From Candidatus Cloacimonadota bacterium (GTDB taxonomy: Bacteria; Cloacimonadota; Cloacimonadia; Cloacimonadales; JAFGVF01): a DNA stretch of 8,974 nt. Both the position numbers and the translations under genes were made by a program. Within the stretch, counting starts at the first letter, position 1, and each line of letters starts with the position of its first letter. The notes beneath the pieces are model-generated. The model saw only the letters and a list, made by a program, of their open reading frames with translations, was not told the origin of the DNA and ran no database searches. The stretch covers positions 1 to 8,974 of the forward strand of contig JAFGVF010000208.1 of the NCBI GenBank assembly GCA_016938155.1, given 5' to 3'. This document shows positions 1 to 6,800 of this stretch, piece after piece.

Positions 1-282
1 TATCCTGTACATGGGAAAATCGACATTATCAACCGTACAGACAAAACCTCAATTCTATTGAAAGGATTACCTGACCGATTTAAAGTTGCAAGATACCACT
101 CTTTATGCTGTAATGTTTTGAATAATTCCCTAATAGTGACATCAGAGACTGATGACAAAATTCCCATGTCTCTTGAAGATAAACAAGCCGGAGCTTTTGC
201 AGTACAGTTTCATCCTGAGTCGTTTCTCTCTGAATACGGTAGAATTATTATGAAGAATTTCATCAATGAGTTTGTTGAATGA
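1..282 (+). CDS. pabA: Aminodeoxychorismate synthase component II, glutamine amidotransferase subunit (3' part)
   Basis: This is the C-terminal 93 residues of a class I glutamine amidotransferase of the PabA/TrpG type; the frame is open to the left edge, so the real start is outside the window. The subunit hydrolyses glutamine and channels ammonia to the chorismate-binding partner. Visible motifs are HGK near the left edge, RYHSL around codon 31, and QFHPES, in which His (211-213) and Glu (217-219) are the second and third members of the Cys-His-Glu triad. The nucleophilic Cys and oxyanion loop lie upstream and cannot be checked. The end of the protein (G..IMKNFI.EF) is normal for the family. 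The stop overlaps the pabB start by 4 nt (ATGA). PabA and TrpG are hard to tell apart and some bacteria share one subunit; I choose PabA because the next two genes are pabB- and pabC-like. The TTG at 58 lies inside the domain and is not a start. Confidence 0.9.
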   Translation, partial: YPVHGKIDIINRTDKTSILLKGLPDRFKVARYHSLCCNVLNNSLIVTSETDDKIPMSLEDKQAGAFAVQFHPESFLSEYGRIIMKNFINEFVE

Positions 283-1637
283 TAATTAAATCTTATAAAA
301 TTGAGAAGTATCCTTGGGTAGAGGCAATTGATTGTTTTCAGCAATACTCTGATAACAAGTATTCTCTTCTTTTAACAGGACAGGGAGAATCTGATATTGC
401 AGGCTTTTCTTTAATTGCATATAATCCTGTAGCTGTATATAGTTTTCATCCTTTAGGAAGCACGATGTTACAAAATGATAAAACTATTCCTATGGAGTTT
501 ACTCCATGGGTAACATTACGACTGCTCATTAGTACTTTGAATTATGAATCGCTACCATATCCTGCAAATCGCTGTGGTGTAACCGGCTTTCTTTCTTATG
601 AAATGGCACATACAGTCGAGAAATTACCGGGCAGTACAAAACTTAACTATAAACTTCCTCATGCGTATTATTGTATTTATTCCGGATTTATCTACTTTGA
701 TGTCCAATCAAAATCTGCCTTTAAAATCGAAATTTCTTATGATTCTAAGCCTTTAGAACAAGAATTTGAGAAAATACCCGATTCTTATATTATCGGTAGT
801 ATTTATCCTGATTTCAGTAAAGAGGAGTATTGCACGAAGGTTCAGCAAATCAGAGATTATGTTCTTGATGGAGAAGTTTATGAAGTTAATCTATCTCAGC
901 AATATCGTGCGGGATTCAATGGAAATCCTTTTACACTTTTCAAAAACCTGTACAGGAAGAATCCTGCACCTTTTTCTGCATTTATTAATCTCCCGAATGT
1001 AAAAATTCTCTCTATCTCTCCCGAGCAATTTATAAAGGGAGATGGCTTACAGGTGGAAACAAGACCCATCAAAGGAACTGCTCCAAGGTATATGGACCAG
1101 GAACAGGATCTTCTATCCCGCAATGGTCTTGTTGATTCCGAAAAAGACAAAGCTGAGCTCCACATGATTGTTGACTTGATGCGTAATGATTTTTCCCGTA
1201 GCTGTAAAGTGGGTTCTGTGAAAGTTGTAACACCACATCGACTGGAAAAGTATACAAATGTGTGGCATCTGGTTGCAATAGTTGAGGGTGTCTTAGAGGA
1301 TGATAAAGATTATATAGATCTGTTAAAGGCTTGCTTTCCAGGTGGTTCCATTACCGGATGTCCGAAGGTTCGGTCAATGGAGATAATTGATGAATTAGAG
1401 ACTTCGAGGCGTAATCTTTATACCGGTTCCATTTTTCTCATGAACCAGCAGTTTATGCAATCAAGCATTGTAATCAGAACCGGAATAATTACTACAAACA
1501 TTGACACAAATGAGCAAACTCTCTTTTTTAATAGCGGTGGAGCAGTTACAATAGATTCAGAACCTGAGAAAGAATATGATGAGACAATACATAAAGTTAC
1601 TCATTTTATCGCTTCAGGTACAAAGGAGTACAGATGA
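279..1637 (+). CDS. pabB: Aminodeoxychorismate synthase component I
   Basis: This 452-residue enzyme aminates chorismate to 4-amino-4-deoxychorismate using ammonia from PabA, in the cytoplasmic p-aminobenzoate branch of folate synthesis. The N-terminal part (about 1-150) matches the anthranilate synthase I-like domain (SLIAYNP at 44-50). The chorismate-binding domain spans about 180-450. It carries RPIKGT at 262-267, MIVDLMRND at 296-304, FPGGSITGCPK at 353-363 followed by MEIIDELE, and the late SGG / DSEPEKEYDET segment. Lys265 (codon 1071-1073) is the key call: PabB enzymes have Lys here and use it as a nucleophile, whereas anthranilate synthase TrpE normally has Ala. Length is normal for PabB, and I see no frameshift or missing motif. 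The start ATG overlaps the pabA stop as ATGA with only a weak ribosome binding site ahead of it, so translation is probably coupled. The stop in turn overlaps the pabC start. TrpE is the alternative, disfavoured by Lys265 and by the downstream lyase. Confidence 0.95.
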   Translation: MIIKSYKIEKYPWVEAIDCFQQYSDNKYSLLLTGQGESDIAGFSLIAYNPVAVYSFHPLGSTMLQNDKTIPMEFTPWVTLRLLISTLNYESLPYPANRCGVTGFLSYEMAHTVEKLPGSTKLNYKLPHAYYCIYSGFIYFDVQSKSAFKIEISYDSKPLEQEFEKIPDSYIIGSIYPDFSKEEYCTKVQQIRDYVLDGEVYEVNLSQQYRAGFNGNPFTLFKNLYRKNPAPFSAFINLPNVKILSISPEQFIKGDGLQVETRPIKGTAPRYMDQEQDLLSRNGLVDSEKDKAELHMIVDLMRNDFSRSCKVGSVKVVTPHRLEKYTNVWHLVAIVEGVLEDDKDYIDLLKACFPGGSITGCPKVRSMEIIDELETSRRNLYTGSIFLMNQQFMQSSIVIRTGIITTNIDTNEQTLFFNSGGAVTIDSEPEKEYDETIHKVTHFIASGTKEYR

Positions 1638-2416
1638 TTTGGTATGTAGATGGTGCATATACTGATAGCAACAATGTATTTATTGAATTAAACAATCCGG
1701 CCGGACTTTTCGGCTATGGAGTATTCACAACTCTGAAAGTACAATTTGGAAAGCTCTATTTTTTAAAAGAACATCTTACTAGATTAAGTAGCTCATGTGA
1801 ATTCTACGGTATTCCGTTCGTAGAGGCAGAATACATGAATATTATTTCAAGCTTGGTAAAGCACAATGGAGTGGACAGTCTGAGACTTAGAATTATTATT
1901 CGCTTGAAATCAGTCAATACTTCTCAACTTGTGATAACAGCTGAGCCGTTAGTTCTTTCAGACTCACCGATTAAAGTTATGGTTGCTCCCACACCTCGAG
2001 AGTTATGTCCTTTGAATCAGCACAAAACAACAAACTATATGCTACCAGTTTATTTTAAGAACAAAGCCACAGCTTCAGGATATGATGAGATGCTTTTCTA
2101 TAACAATAAGGGAGATGTTTTGGAGACCTGTTTTGCAAACATCTTCTTTATTCGCAATCGCCATATCTATACACCTTCTTCAGCAGCAAACATACTACCT
2201 GGAATCATAAGAAGCAAGCTTTTGCAACAAAAAGAGATTATAGGCTACAAGATTATTGAAAAACAAGTATTGCTATCTGAACTTTCAGAGTACGAAAACG
2301 CCTTTGTGACTAATTCTATTCATCACCTAAAAACAATAGCTTGCATTGATGAATTTCAGTACAAACCCATAAACCAAGAGTTATTGATTAATCTAAAAAG
2401 TGTCTTGGAAAGCTAA
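1634..2416 (+). CDS. pabC: Aminodeoxychorismate lyase (class IV PLP aminotransferase fold)
   Basis: The 260-residue product belongs to fold-type IV PLP enzymes. In this operon it should eliminate pyruvate from 4-amino-4-deoxychorismate to give 4-aminobenzoate. The N-terminal segment LFGYGVFTTLKV (25-36) resembles the PabC signature, including FTT where many family members have FET. HL.RL follows at 47-51. Lys131 in HKTTNY is the expected Schiff-base lysine. Glu164 in the DVLET...ANIFF stretch fits the residue that contacts the PLP pyridine nitrogen. ILPG(I)IRSKLL at 187-197 is the usual phosphate-binding region. The start is set by AAGGAG at 1623-1628, five bases before the ATG, and by the ATGA overlap with pabB. 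D-amino-acid and branched-chain aminotransferases share this fold, and sequence alone does not exclude them; the pabA-pabB context makes the lyase most likely. The stop lies 4 bp from the stop of the convergent gene. Confidence 0.88.
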   Translation: MIWYVDGAYTDSNNVFIELNNPAGLFGYGVFTTLKVQFGKLYFLKEHLTRLSSSCEFYGIPFVEAEYMNIISSLVKHNGVDSLRLRIIIRLKSVNTSQLVITAEPLVLSDSPIKVMVAPTPRELCPLNQHKTTNYMLPVYFKNKATASGYDEMLFYNNKGDVLETCFANIFFIRNRHIYTPSSAANILPGIIRSKLLQQKEIIGYKIIEKQVLLSELSEYENAFVTNSIHHLKTIACIDEFQYKPINQELLINLKSVLES

Positions 2417-2420
2417 AGTT

Positions 2421-3113
2421 CTATTTATAAATGGATTTTATTCTTCCCCAGGATTTCTTCTTATTACTCGTTCCATAAGGCAATATATCACCCCCATTTC
2501 TTGGTAATATCTTGAATTCATCATAAGAGTAATAAACAATGCCGATAATATCAAGTAAATGACCAACAACAGGTACATAGCCACCATACAAGTAATCATC
2601 CACTAAACAGGCTCCCGAGCCGTCATTGATTTCGTATTGATTAAATTCATTAAACTCAGATATTACAGTAATACGGGAAGTTGCTGACAGAACACATTCA
2701 TACTTTTCAGCTATGCCGGGTAATGCGAAAGAACCGGTAGGAATAACTATAGGGTTAGGGAGGGGGTTATCACTACTTATTATTGTACCTGATACATTTG
2801 ATAACTCAGTTAAACCGAAGTGTTCCGTAACAGTTCCTTGTACTGAAACTAAATCACCAGGCAAGGGCATTGTGTTGTTATCGAAAACAAATATTCCACT
2901 CCATTCTCCACCAGAGGGTTCACTAATGAAGTAATTGTCCCCAGACATCCCGATAGCCGTTACAATTCCTTCTACCGTAACCTGCTGTCCTACAAAAAGC
3001 GATGGATATTTTCCATCATCTCCAGGAATTGTAGTATATTGAATGTCATATATTGTTGTTGCTGTTATGTTAGCAATAAACAATAATGTTAGTAAACTTA
3101 ACAAATAACGCAT
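2421..3113 (-). CDS. Small exported protein with two OB-fold-like domains, function unknown
   Basis: This is a 230-residue protein. Residues 1-18 form a signal peptide (MRYLLSLLTLLFIANITA, probable cleavage after ITA), so it is expected outside the cytoplasm; there is no lipobox cysteine. The mature part starts with IYDIQYTT and GKYPSLFVGQQVTVEGIVTAIG (read with gaps), a pattern found in OB-fold regions of secreted bacterial nuclease-type proteins. One OB-like unit covers about 38-112. A second covers about 135-205 and ends in YYSYDEFKILPR...DI, another common ending for these domains. No nuclease or other catalytic motif is visible. A short basic tail (SNKKKSWGRIKSIYK) follows, in place of a sorting domain. 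The start is supported by AAAAGGAGG (3118-3126) four bases upstream of ATG. The gene converges on pabC and appears to be transcribed alone from the promoter at 3157-3186. A role in binding a polymer such as extracellular DNA is only inference. Confidence 0.8.
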   Translation of the reverse strand: MRYLLSLLTLLFIANITATTIYDIQYTTIPGDDGKYPSLFVGQQVTVEGIVTAIGMSGDNYFISEPSGGEWSGIFVFDNNTMPLPGDLVSVQGTVTEHFGLTELSNVSGTIISSDNPLPNPIVIPTGSFALPGIAEKYECVLSATSRITVISEFNEFNQYEINDGSGACLVDDYLYGGYVPVVGHLLDIIGIVYYSYDEFKILPRNGGDILPYGTSNKKKSWGRIKSIYK

Positions 3114-3151
3114 CTATCCTCCTTTTCCTAAATCCCTCATTAAAATAACAA

Positions 3152-3186
3152 ATCAATTTATATCAAAATTGATATCATGATGTCAA
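3152..3186. promoter_or_regulatory. Overlapping palindromes across the promoter, candidate operator
   Basis: Three inverted repeats overlap here. ATCAATTT (3152-3159) pairs with AAATTGAT (3166-3173) around six bases. ATATCAA (3160-3166) pairs with TTGATAT (3169-3175) around two bases. The 18-mer at 3169-3186 (TTGATATCATGATGTCAA) is palindromic at 8 of 9 pairs. ATCAA/GTCAA half-sites recur at 3152, 3162 and 3182, that is, at multiples of 10 bp. The palindromes cover the -10, the spacer and the -35 of the promoter for the OB-fold gene, which is where a dimeric repressor would bind. The region is AT-rich, so some symmetry is expected by chance; the regulator is unknown. Confidence 0.4.
3157..3186 (-). 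promoter_or_regulatory. Sigma70-like promoter of the OB-fold gene
   Basis: Read on the - strand, a perfect -35 box TTGACA (3181-3186) is followed after 18 bases by TATAAA (3157-3162). At 17 bases the -10 would be ATATAA. Transcription would begin near 3150, leaving a short leader of about 35 bases that contains the AAAAGGAGG ribosome binding site. The match is good, but TATAAA lacks the conserved final T, and sigma factor specificity in this organism is unknown. Confidence 0.5.
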
Positions 3187-3251
3187 TATTATTTTTGATT
3201 TAACTAAAATCCGGCAAGAGGAGAGTCATTTTTAAACAGCCTCTTCACTTG

Positions 3252-3464
3252 CTAATCTTCCGCACATGTCAATAGAGTTAAGTTATTCTTTACCTTGTAG
3301 ATTCCAAGAATCTTCTTCGTCCATGAAGGGAGTAACCACCGTTTCTCTTCCCACCATCTGACGCCTTTGCCTAAGATACTCCTATCTGACCCGTAGGAGA
3401 CCCGTAATAACAATGCAATGGGATGGGACTTATCATCATATCGGACAACTCCAGTGATTTCGTC
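3252..3464 (-). pseudogene. Possible decayed small gene, 70 codons open, no start
   Basis: On the - strand a frame runs for 70 codons from 3464 down to the TAG at 3252-3254 without an ATG. The predicted peptide has protein-like texture, for example ITGVVRYDDKSHPIALLLRV early, GKGVRWWEEKRWLLPSW in the middle and TKKILGIYKVKNN later. Directly upstream the same frame reads RYIDWMKS and then an amber TAG (3465-3467) before DEITG. This would be restored to a Gln codon by a single base change, and the region is also part of an imperfect 13-bp duplication. Together these suggest a gene broken by a point mutation or duplication. I do not recognise the family. A 70-codon run could arise by chance, and the frame reads through the GACCCGTA repeat, so this is a tentative call. 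Confidence 0.3.
3388..3409. repeat. Two tandem units of an 11-bp repeat
   Basis: GACCCGTA occurs at 3388-3395 and again at 3399-3406, exactly 11 bp apart. The unit resembles the CCCGT core of the longer array at 3512-3566, but the two sets are not in a common 11-bp phase. Confidence 0.6.
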
Positions 3465-3480
3465 CTATGATTTCATCCAA
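3455..3480. repeat. Imperfect 13-bp tandem duplication
   Basis: TGATTTCGTCC (3455-3465) is repeated as TGATTTCATCC (3468-3478), identical at 10 of 11 positions, with a period of 13 bp. It overlaps the upstream edge of the possible decayed - strand gene and brings in the amber codon there. Confidence 0.55.
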
Positions 3481-3511
3481 TCAATATATCGTCAATACTC
3501 AATCCATTCAT

Positions 3512-3566
3512 GACGCGTGGGTGACTCGTCGGCTATCCGTTACCCACCCGTGGGCCTCCCGTGGAT
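3512..3566. repeat. Degenerate 11-bp tandem array, five clear units
   Basis: Heptamers GACGCGT (3512), GACTCGT (3523), TATCCGT (3534), CACCCGT (3545) and CTCCCGT (3556) start every 11 bp without slippage, and three units continue as GTGG or GTGGG. The core is roughly ACCCGTGGG. The 11-bp phase may extend left: TCAAT at 3481 and 3492 and TCCAT at 3503 sit at the equivalent of the last five bases of the heptamer. The array is more GC-rich than its surroundings. A period of 11 is near one helical turn and is not a multiple of three, so a coding origin is unlikely. Function unknown. Confidence 0.6.
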
Positions 3567-3575
3567 AGGCACGAG

Positions 3576-3596
3576 TTATCCACAAATTGTGCATAA
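3576..3596. promoter_or_regulatory. Inverted pair of DnaA-box-like 9-mers
   Basis: TTATCCACA (3576-3584) is identical to the classical DnaA box. Three bases later TGTGCATAA (3588-3596) is, on the other strand, TTATGCACA, which fits the looser TTWTNCACA consensus. A third, weaker site (7 of 9 matches) is on the - strand at 3560-3568, inside the 11-bp array. AT-rich sequence with TTAACGC repeats follows. This could be a DnaA binding site or simply a palindromic operator of about 21 bp; two sites alone are too few to call an origin. Confidence 0.4.
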
Positions 3597-3660
3597 GTAT
3601 TTAACGCAAAATTAACGCGTGTTAAATGGACTTACAATAGGGCTGGAATTAAGATCAAAA

Positions 3661-3684
3661 ATGGTGATGCTAATGGTGATGCTG
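3661..3684. repeat. 12-bp tandem duplication
   Basis: ATGGTGATGCTA (3661-3672) is followed directly by ATGGTGATGCTG (3673-3684), identical at 11 of 12 positions. It lies at the beginning of a 40-codon open frame (3661-3783) that I do not accept as a gene. Confidence 0.6.
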
Positions 3685-3819
3685 ATAAATCAGGGGTGGT
3701 GGGAACTTATTGATGGGAAAAATGTTGGGAGAATAGTTTATGAGATAATGGATGAAAATAATAGACGGAAGCAATCGAACTAATTGAGAAGTAGTTCTTT
3801 ATAGTATGCGGGGAAGTAG

Positions 3820-3853
3820 AAAAAAGAAGGCTGTTGAGTATATCAACAGCCTT
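3820..3853 (-). terminator. Intrinsic terminator of the giant secreted-protein gene
   Basis: A perfect 11-bp stem is formed by AAGGCTGTTGA (3827-3837) and TCAACAGCCTT (3843-3853) around a 5-base loop. On the - strand it is followed by TTCTTTTTTC (the A run at 3820-3825 on +). It begins about 24 bases past the TAA of the giant gene. On the + strand the tail is only four T's, so termination is mainly for - strand transcripts, with possible weak two-way action. Confidence 0.88.
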
Positions 3854-3876
3854 TTAAACTAATCAGTTAAGTTTAT

Positions 3877-6800
3877 TTATCTTCCGCTTCTTAATGGAAG
3901 TGAGTCGGAAGAGGCTATTACTTTGTAGAATCTTTTTGAGTTTGTCTCTGTATCAGTCCACATTGTATCGGAAACTGTAGCTACCAATAACCAATCACCT
4001 TCGAGGGCAAAAGGATTATCTGCAGCATATACTTTATAAGTAACTGCATTTGCAGCAACATCCCAAGTGAGGATTCTGCCGACAGCATCGTTTGTTATAA
4101 CTAAGTTGGTAGGCATATCAGGAGTTGGTGTTCCTGTAGGAGTTGGCAGTCCAAGATTGGAATAGTCATCAATATCATAAACAATCCATTCCGAATCATC
4201 AGCATCGGTACCTGCAGATGCAGCCCAGTTCATTGTTCCTGCTGTAACAGTAGCCTTACGAACCAGAGTATGATTAGCCGTAGCAGTTATAACCCCTGCA
4301 ACATCCCAACCGAGAGAAGGAAGAGTTGCTGGAGTTGTTTCTACGCCAATAGCATCAATGAGTACACCGTTATATACTAATCCCATGGCATCATTACCGT
4401 TGAAATAGCAGATAGTAGTACCGATCAGGTCAGATAATGCCTGAATCTCAGCAATTGCACTCGAGTTACAGATAACATAGACTTCACCCGGATTCAATGT
4501 TCCGCTTAAGGTAACAGCGTTCGTTGCACCTTCTGTCCAGTCACCGTCATTAGAGATGCGCCAGAATTCAGCCAGACCTAAATCAACTGCTTCTGTACCG
4601 GCATTATAAATCTCGATAGCCTTATTGTTGGATGAACCTTCAATATATTCGCTGATATATAGATTAGCCTGTACCGGTTCAATGATGGTATATACAACCT
4701 CAGCGATGTTACTTGGAGTAAGTCCCGTCAGATAAGCTATTGCTTTTACTGTGGTAGTTGCACTTATGCTTAGAGGAGCAGAGTAAAGAGATGATGTGTC
4801 GTCAGGATCTGTACCATCCAGTGTGTAATAGATGGAAGCTCCAACGGTATCGCAGAAAATCTCCACACTCTGAGTTTCGGTATATGTACCGGCTGCAGGT
4901 GTAAAGTACGGAGTTGCTACAACGGTTGTAATTACATCAAAGTCTGTTAAAACTCTTGCTGTAATGTATTCCCCGTCAGTACGAGAATTCAGGATACCGG
5001 TAAGGTTAACCGGCTGACTCGGGATAGCAGTTCCGATATAATCTACATCATAGAAAGTCGAACGGAAGTTATATGTATTTGTCCCATCACTTAAAACATA
5101 AACAGTTCCGTTAGCGAAGTTTCCGAGAGCACTGAAGCTGACATTATTAACAGTAACAACCTGAGCTTCGTATGTTTCAAATCCGGTAGTCATATCTGCA
5201 AGCGTAATCACTGCAGGAGTAATTGTATTTCCGGTTGAAGTTGCAATACCTGGGTCAGCAACAGGTACAAACTGTAGCATTCCGCCATACTCAGTCAGGT
5301 AACCGCAAAGACCGGTAATCCCGTCATAAACATTATAAGCTGTAGTGATAGCACCGGCTACATCATCAATTAAAATAGCACCTGTACTATCCTGTATGTA
5401 TTTCTGATAGCGATAGGATTGCTGAAATGTAAGAACAGCTTCACCTGCAAGGCAATAAACTGTTGGGCTTGGAGAATTCAATCTCAAGGCAGCAATGTTG
5501 GTTACATCCATAACAACCGTATAACTCTGAACTCCACTTACAGCAGCCAGAGGAGATGCGTTGTTATCTGTAGCTGTGATAGTATAATAAACAGTTGCAC
5601 CGGCGACCTGAGCAGGAATGATACCAGTATATGTGTTTCTGCTAAGTGTCATTGCAACATCATTGTTTAATGCGTCAGAAGCAAAACCCCAGTTTATATA
5701 GGCAGAAGCAATTCCATCCTCATCTGTGATGTTAGCAGATACTGTTACCGTATCAGTTGAAGAAGGATATTGAGGAGAGCTGACAATAGTATCTATAGTT
5801 GGAGCTGTATTAACGCCTTCAATAACTGTACCCTGGATGAGAACATTGTCCACTCGCCAAGAGGCTGCACCGCCAGTTGTAGAAACATATTTGAATGCGA
5901 TTCTAACGGTTCCGCTATATGCAGAAACATCCAGATCGCCGGAACCTGTCCAAACATTACTACCTGAAGAAAGAACAGGATTCAGAGCTGTCCAGCTGGC
6001 TGTAGATGGATTATCAACATAGTCGGTTGAGATATAAACTTCCAAATCCGGACCGGTATAATTCTTGGCACTATCAAAAGAGAATACTTCATTCTCATAT
6101 GCATCGAAATTCATTGCAGGTGAGATAAGCCAGTCTTCATTATCCTGTGCACCGGAGAGATAACCGTTCATATAAGCATTACTTGAATTAGCCAACCAGG
6201 TTTGAGCACCAATAACGCTAACGGCAGTCCAATTTCCGAGTGTACCTAAGTCGAAGTTTTCATTTTCGATATCCACCAAAGGAAGAGTAGCTGTACCGCT
6301 AAGATTGATGATTACATCGTCATAATCGGTACTGCTGTGAGTGATTTCACCTGTTTGAGCACCGGCTACTGTTGGCATATAACGAACCCAAATTGAGCCG
6401 TTATATTCAGGATCCAGATCAAAAAGCTCATTATCCCAGCTCAAAGCGTTATCAGAAACCTGGAAAGGTCCTGTAACGACAATATTGATTACATCAACAA
6501 GGTTAACTCCTTCAAGAGTATATTCCTGAATATCGGATGTTTCTCCGACAGTTGCAGTGAAACTAAGAGAAGTTTCACTGACAAGAATACCTTCTGTTGG
6601 TGTAGGTTCTGTTACAGTAAATATCTGCTCCTCTGAAGTAACCACTGCACCTTCATTGTCAGTCGCTACAATCACGAAGTAATAAGTTCCAGCACTCAGC
6701 CCACTCAATACTGCACTGTAAGTAGCACGAGAATTCATAGGAACAAGAATTCCATAAAAATCAGGTAAATCTCCATAGAATAGATTAACGGATGCGATAG

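Larger units (their letters stand above)
3187..3819. other. Long intergenic region without an intact gene
   Basis: This stretch separates the divergently placed promoter region of the OB-fold gene from the terminator of the giant gene. It holds no recognisable tRNA, rRNA or intact protein gene. It does hold, in order: a weak inverted repeat AAGAGG/CCTCTT (3216-3221 and 3240-3245); a 70-codon open frame on the - strand (3255-3464); a hairpin AGATTC/GAATCT with a 3-base loop (3299-3313); two sets of 11-bp degenerate repeats; a 13-bp duplication (3455-3480); a DnaA-box-like inverted pair (3576-3596); TTAACGC twice, 11 bp apart (3601-3607 and 3612-3618); and a 12-bp duplication (3661-3684). The local rise in G+C over 3512-3570 stands out from the AT-rich flanks. 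The whole block could be a decayed or dispersed element. Confidence 0.6.

Noticed and set aside
58..282. Short separate gene starting at TTG 58
   Set aside because: The same frame is open to the left edge and the preceding residues (HGK motif) belong to the amidotransferase domain, so this is only the tail of pabA.
896..1278. Antisense and alternative frames inside pabB
   Set aside because: pabB is conserved along its full length, and the overlapping frames show no family resemblance or ribosome binding sites.
279..1637. Anthranilate synthase TrpE instead of PabB
   Set aside because: The RPIKGT motif has Lys where TrpE normally has Ala, and the next gene is a pabC-type enzyme, not trpD.
3299..3313. 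Hairpin AGATTC/GAATCT as a terminator
   Set aside because: The stem is only 6 bp, with no T-run on either strand. It lies inside the possible relic frame and has no gene ending nearby.
3388..3566. CRISPR array
   Set aside because: The repeats are 11 bp, degenerate and lack unique spacers of 25-40 bp; no cas gene is present.
3481..3640. Chromosomal replication origin
   Set aside because: Only two good DnaA-box matches plus one weak one, no dnaA/dnaN neighbourhood and no skew information. I keep it as a binding-site candidate only.
3661..3783. 40-codon open frame on the + strand beginning with the duplicated ATGGTGATGCT
   Set aside because: It is very short, has no convincing ribosome binding site, begins within a 12-bp duplication and shows no recognisable domain. 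The peptide (for example GWWELIDGKNVGRIVYEIMD) is only mildly protein-like.
5419..6022. Several open frames on the + strand opposite the giant gene, also at 8128-8472, and an alternative frame at 8361-8606 on the - strand
   Set aside because: They lie within the well-supported giant reading frame, have low-complexity or Cys/Ser/Asn-rich products typical of antisense frames and no domains.
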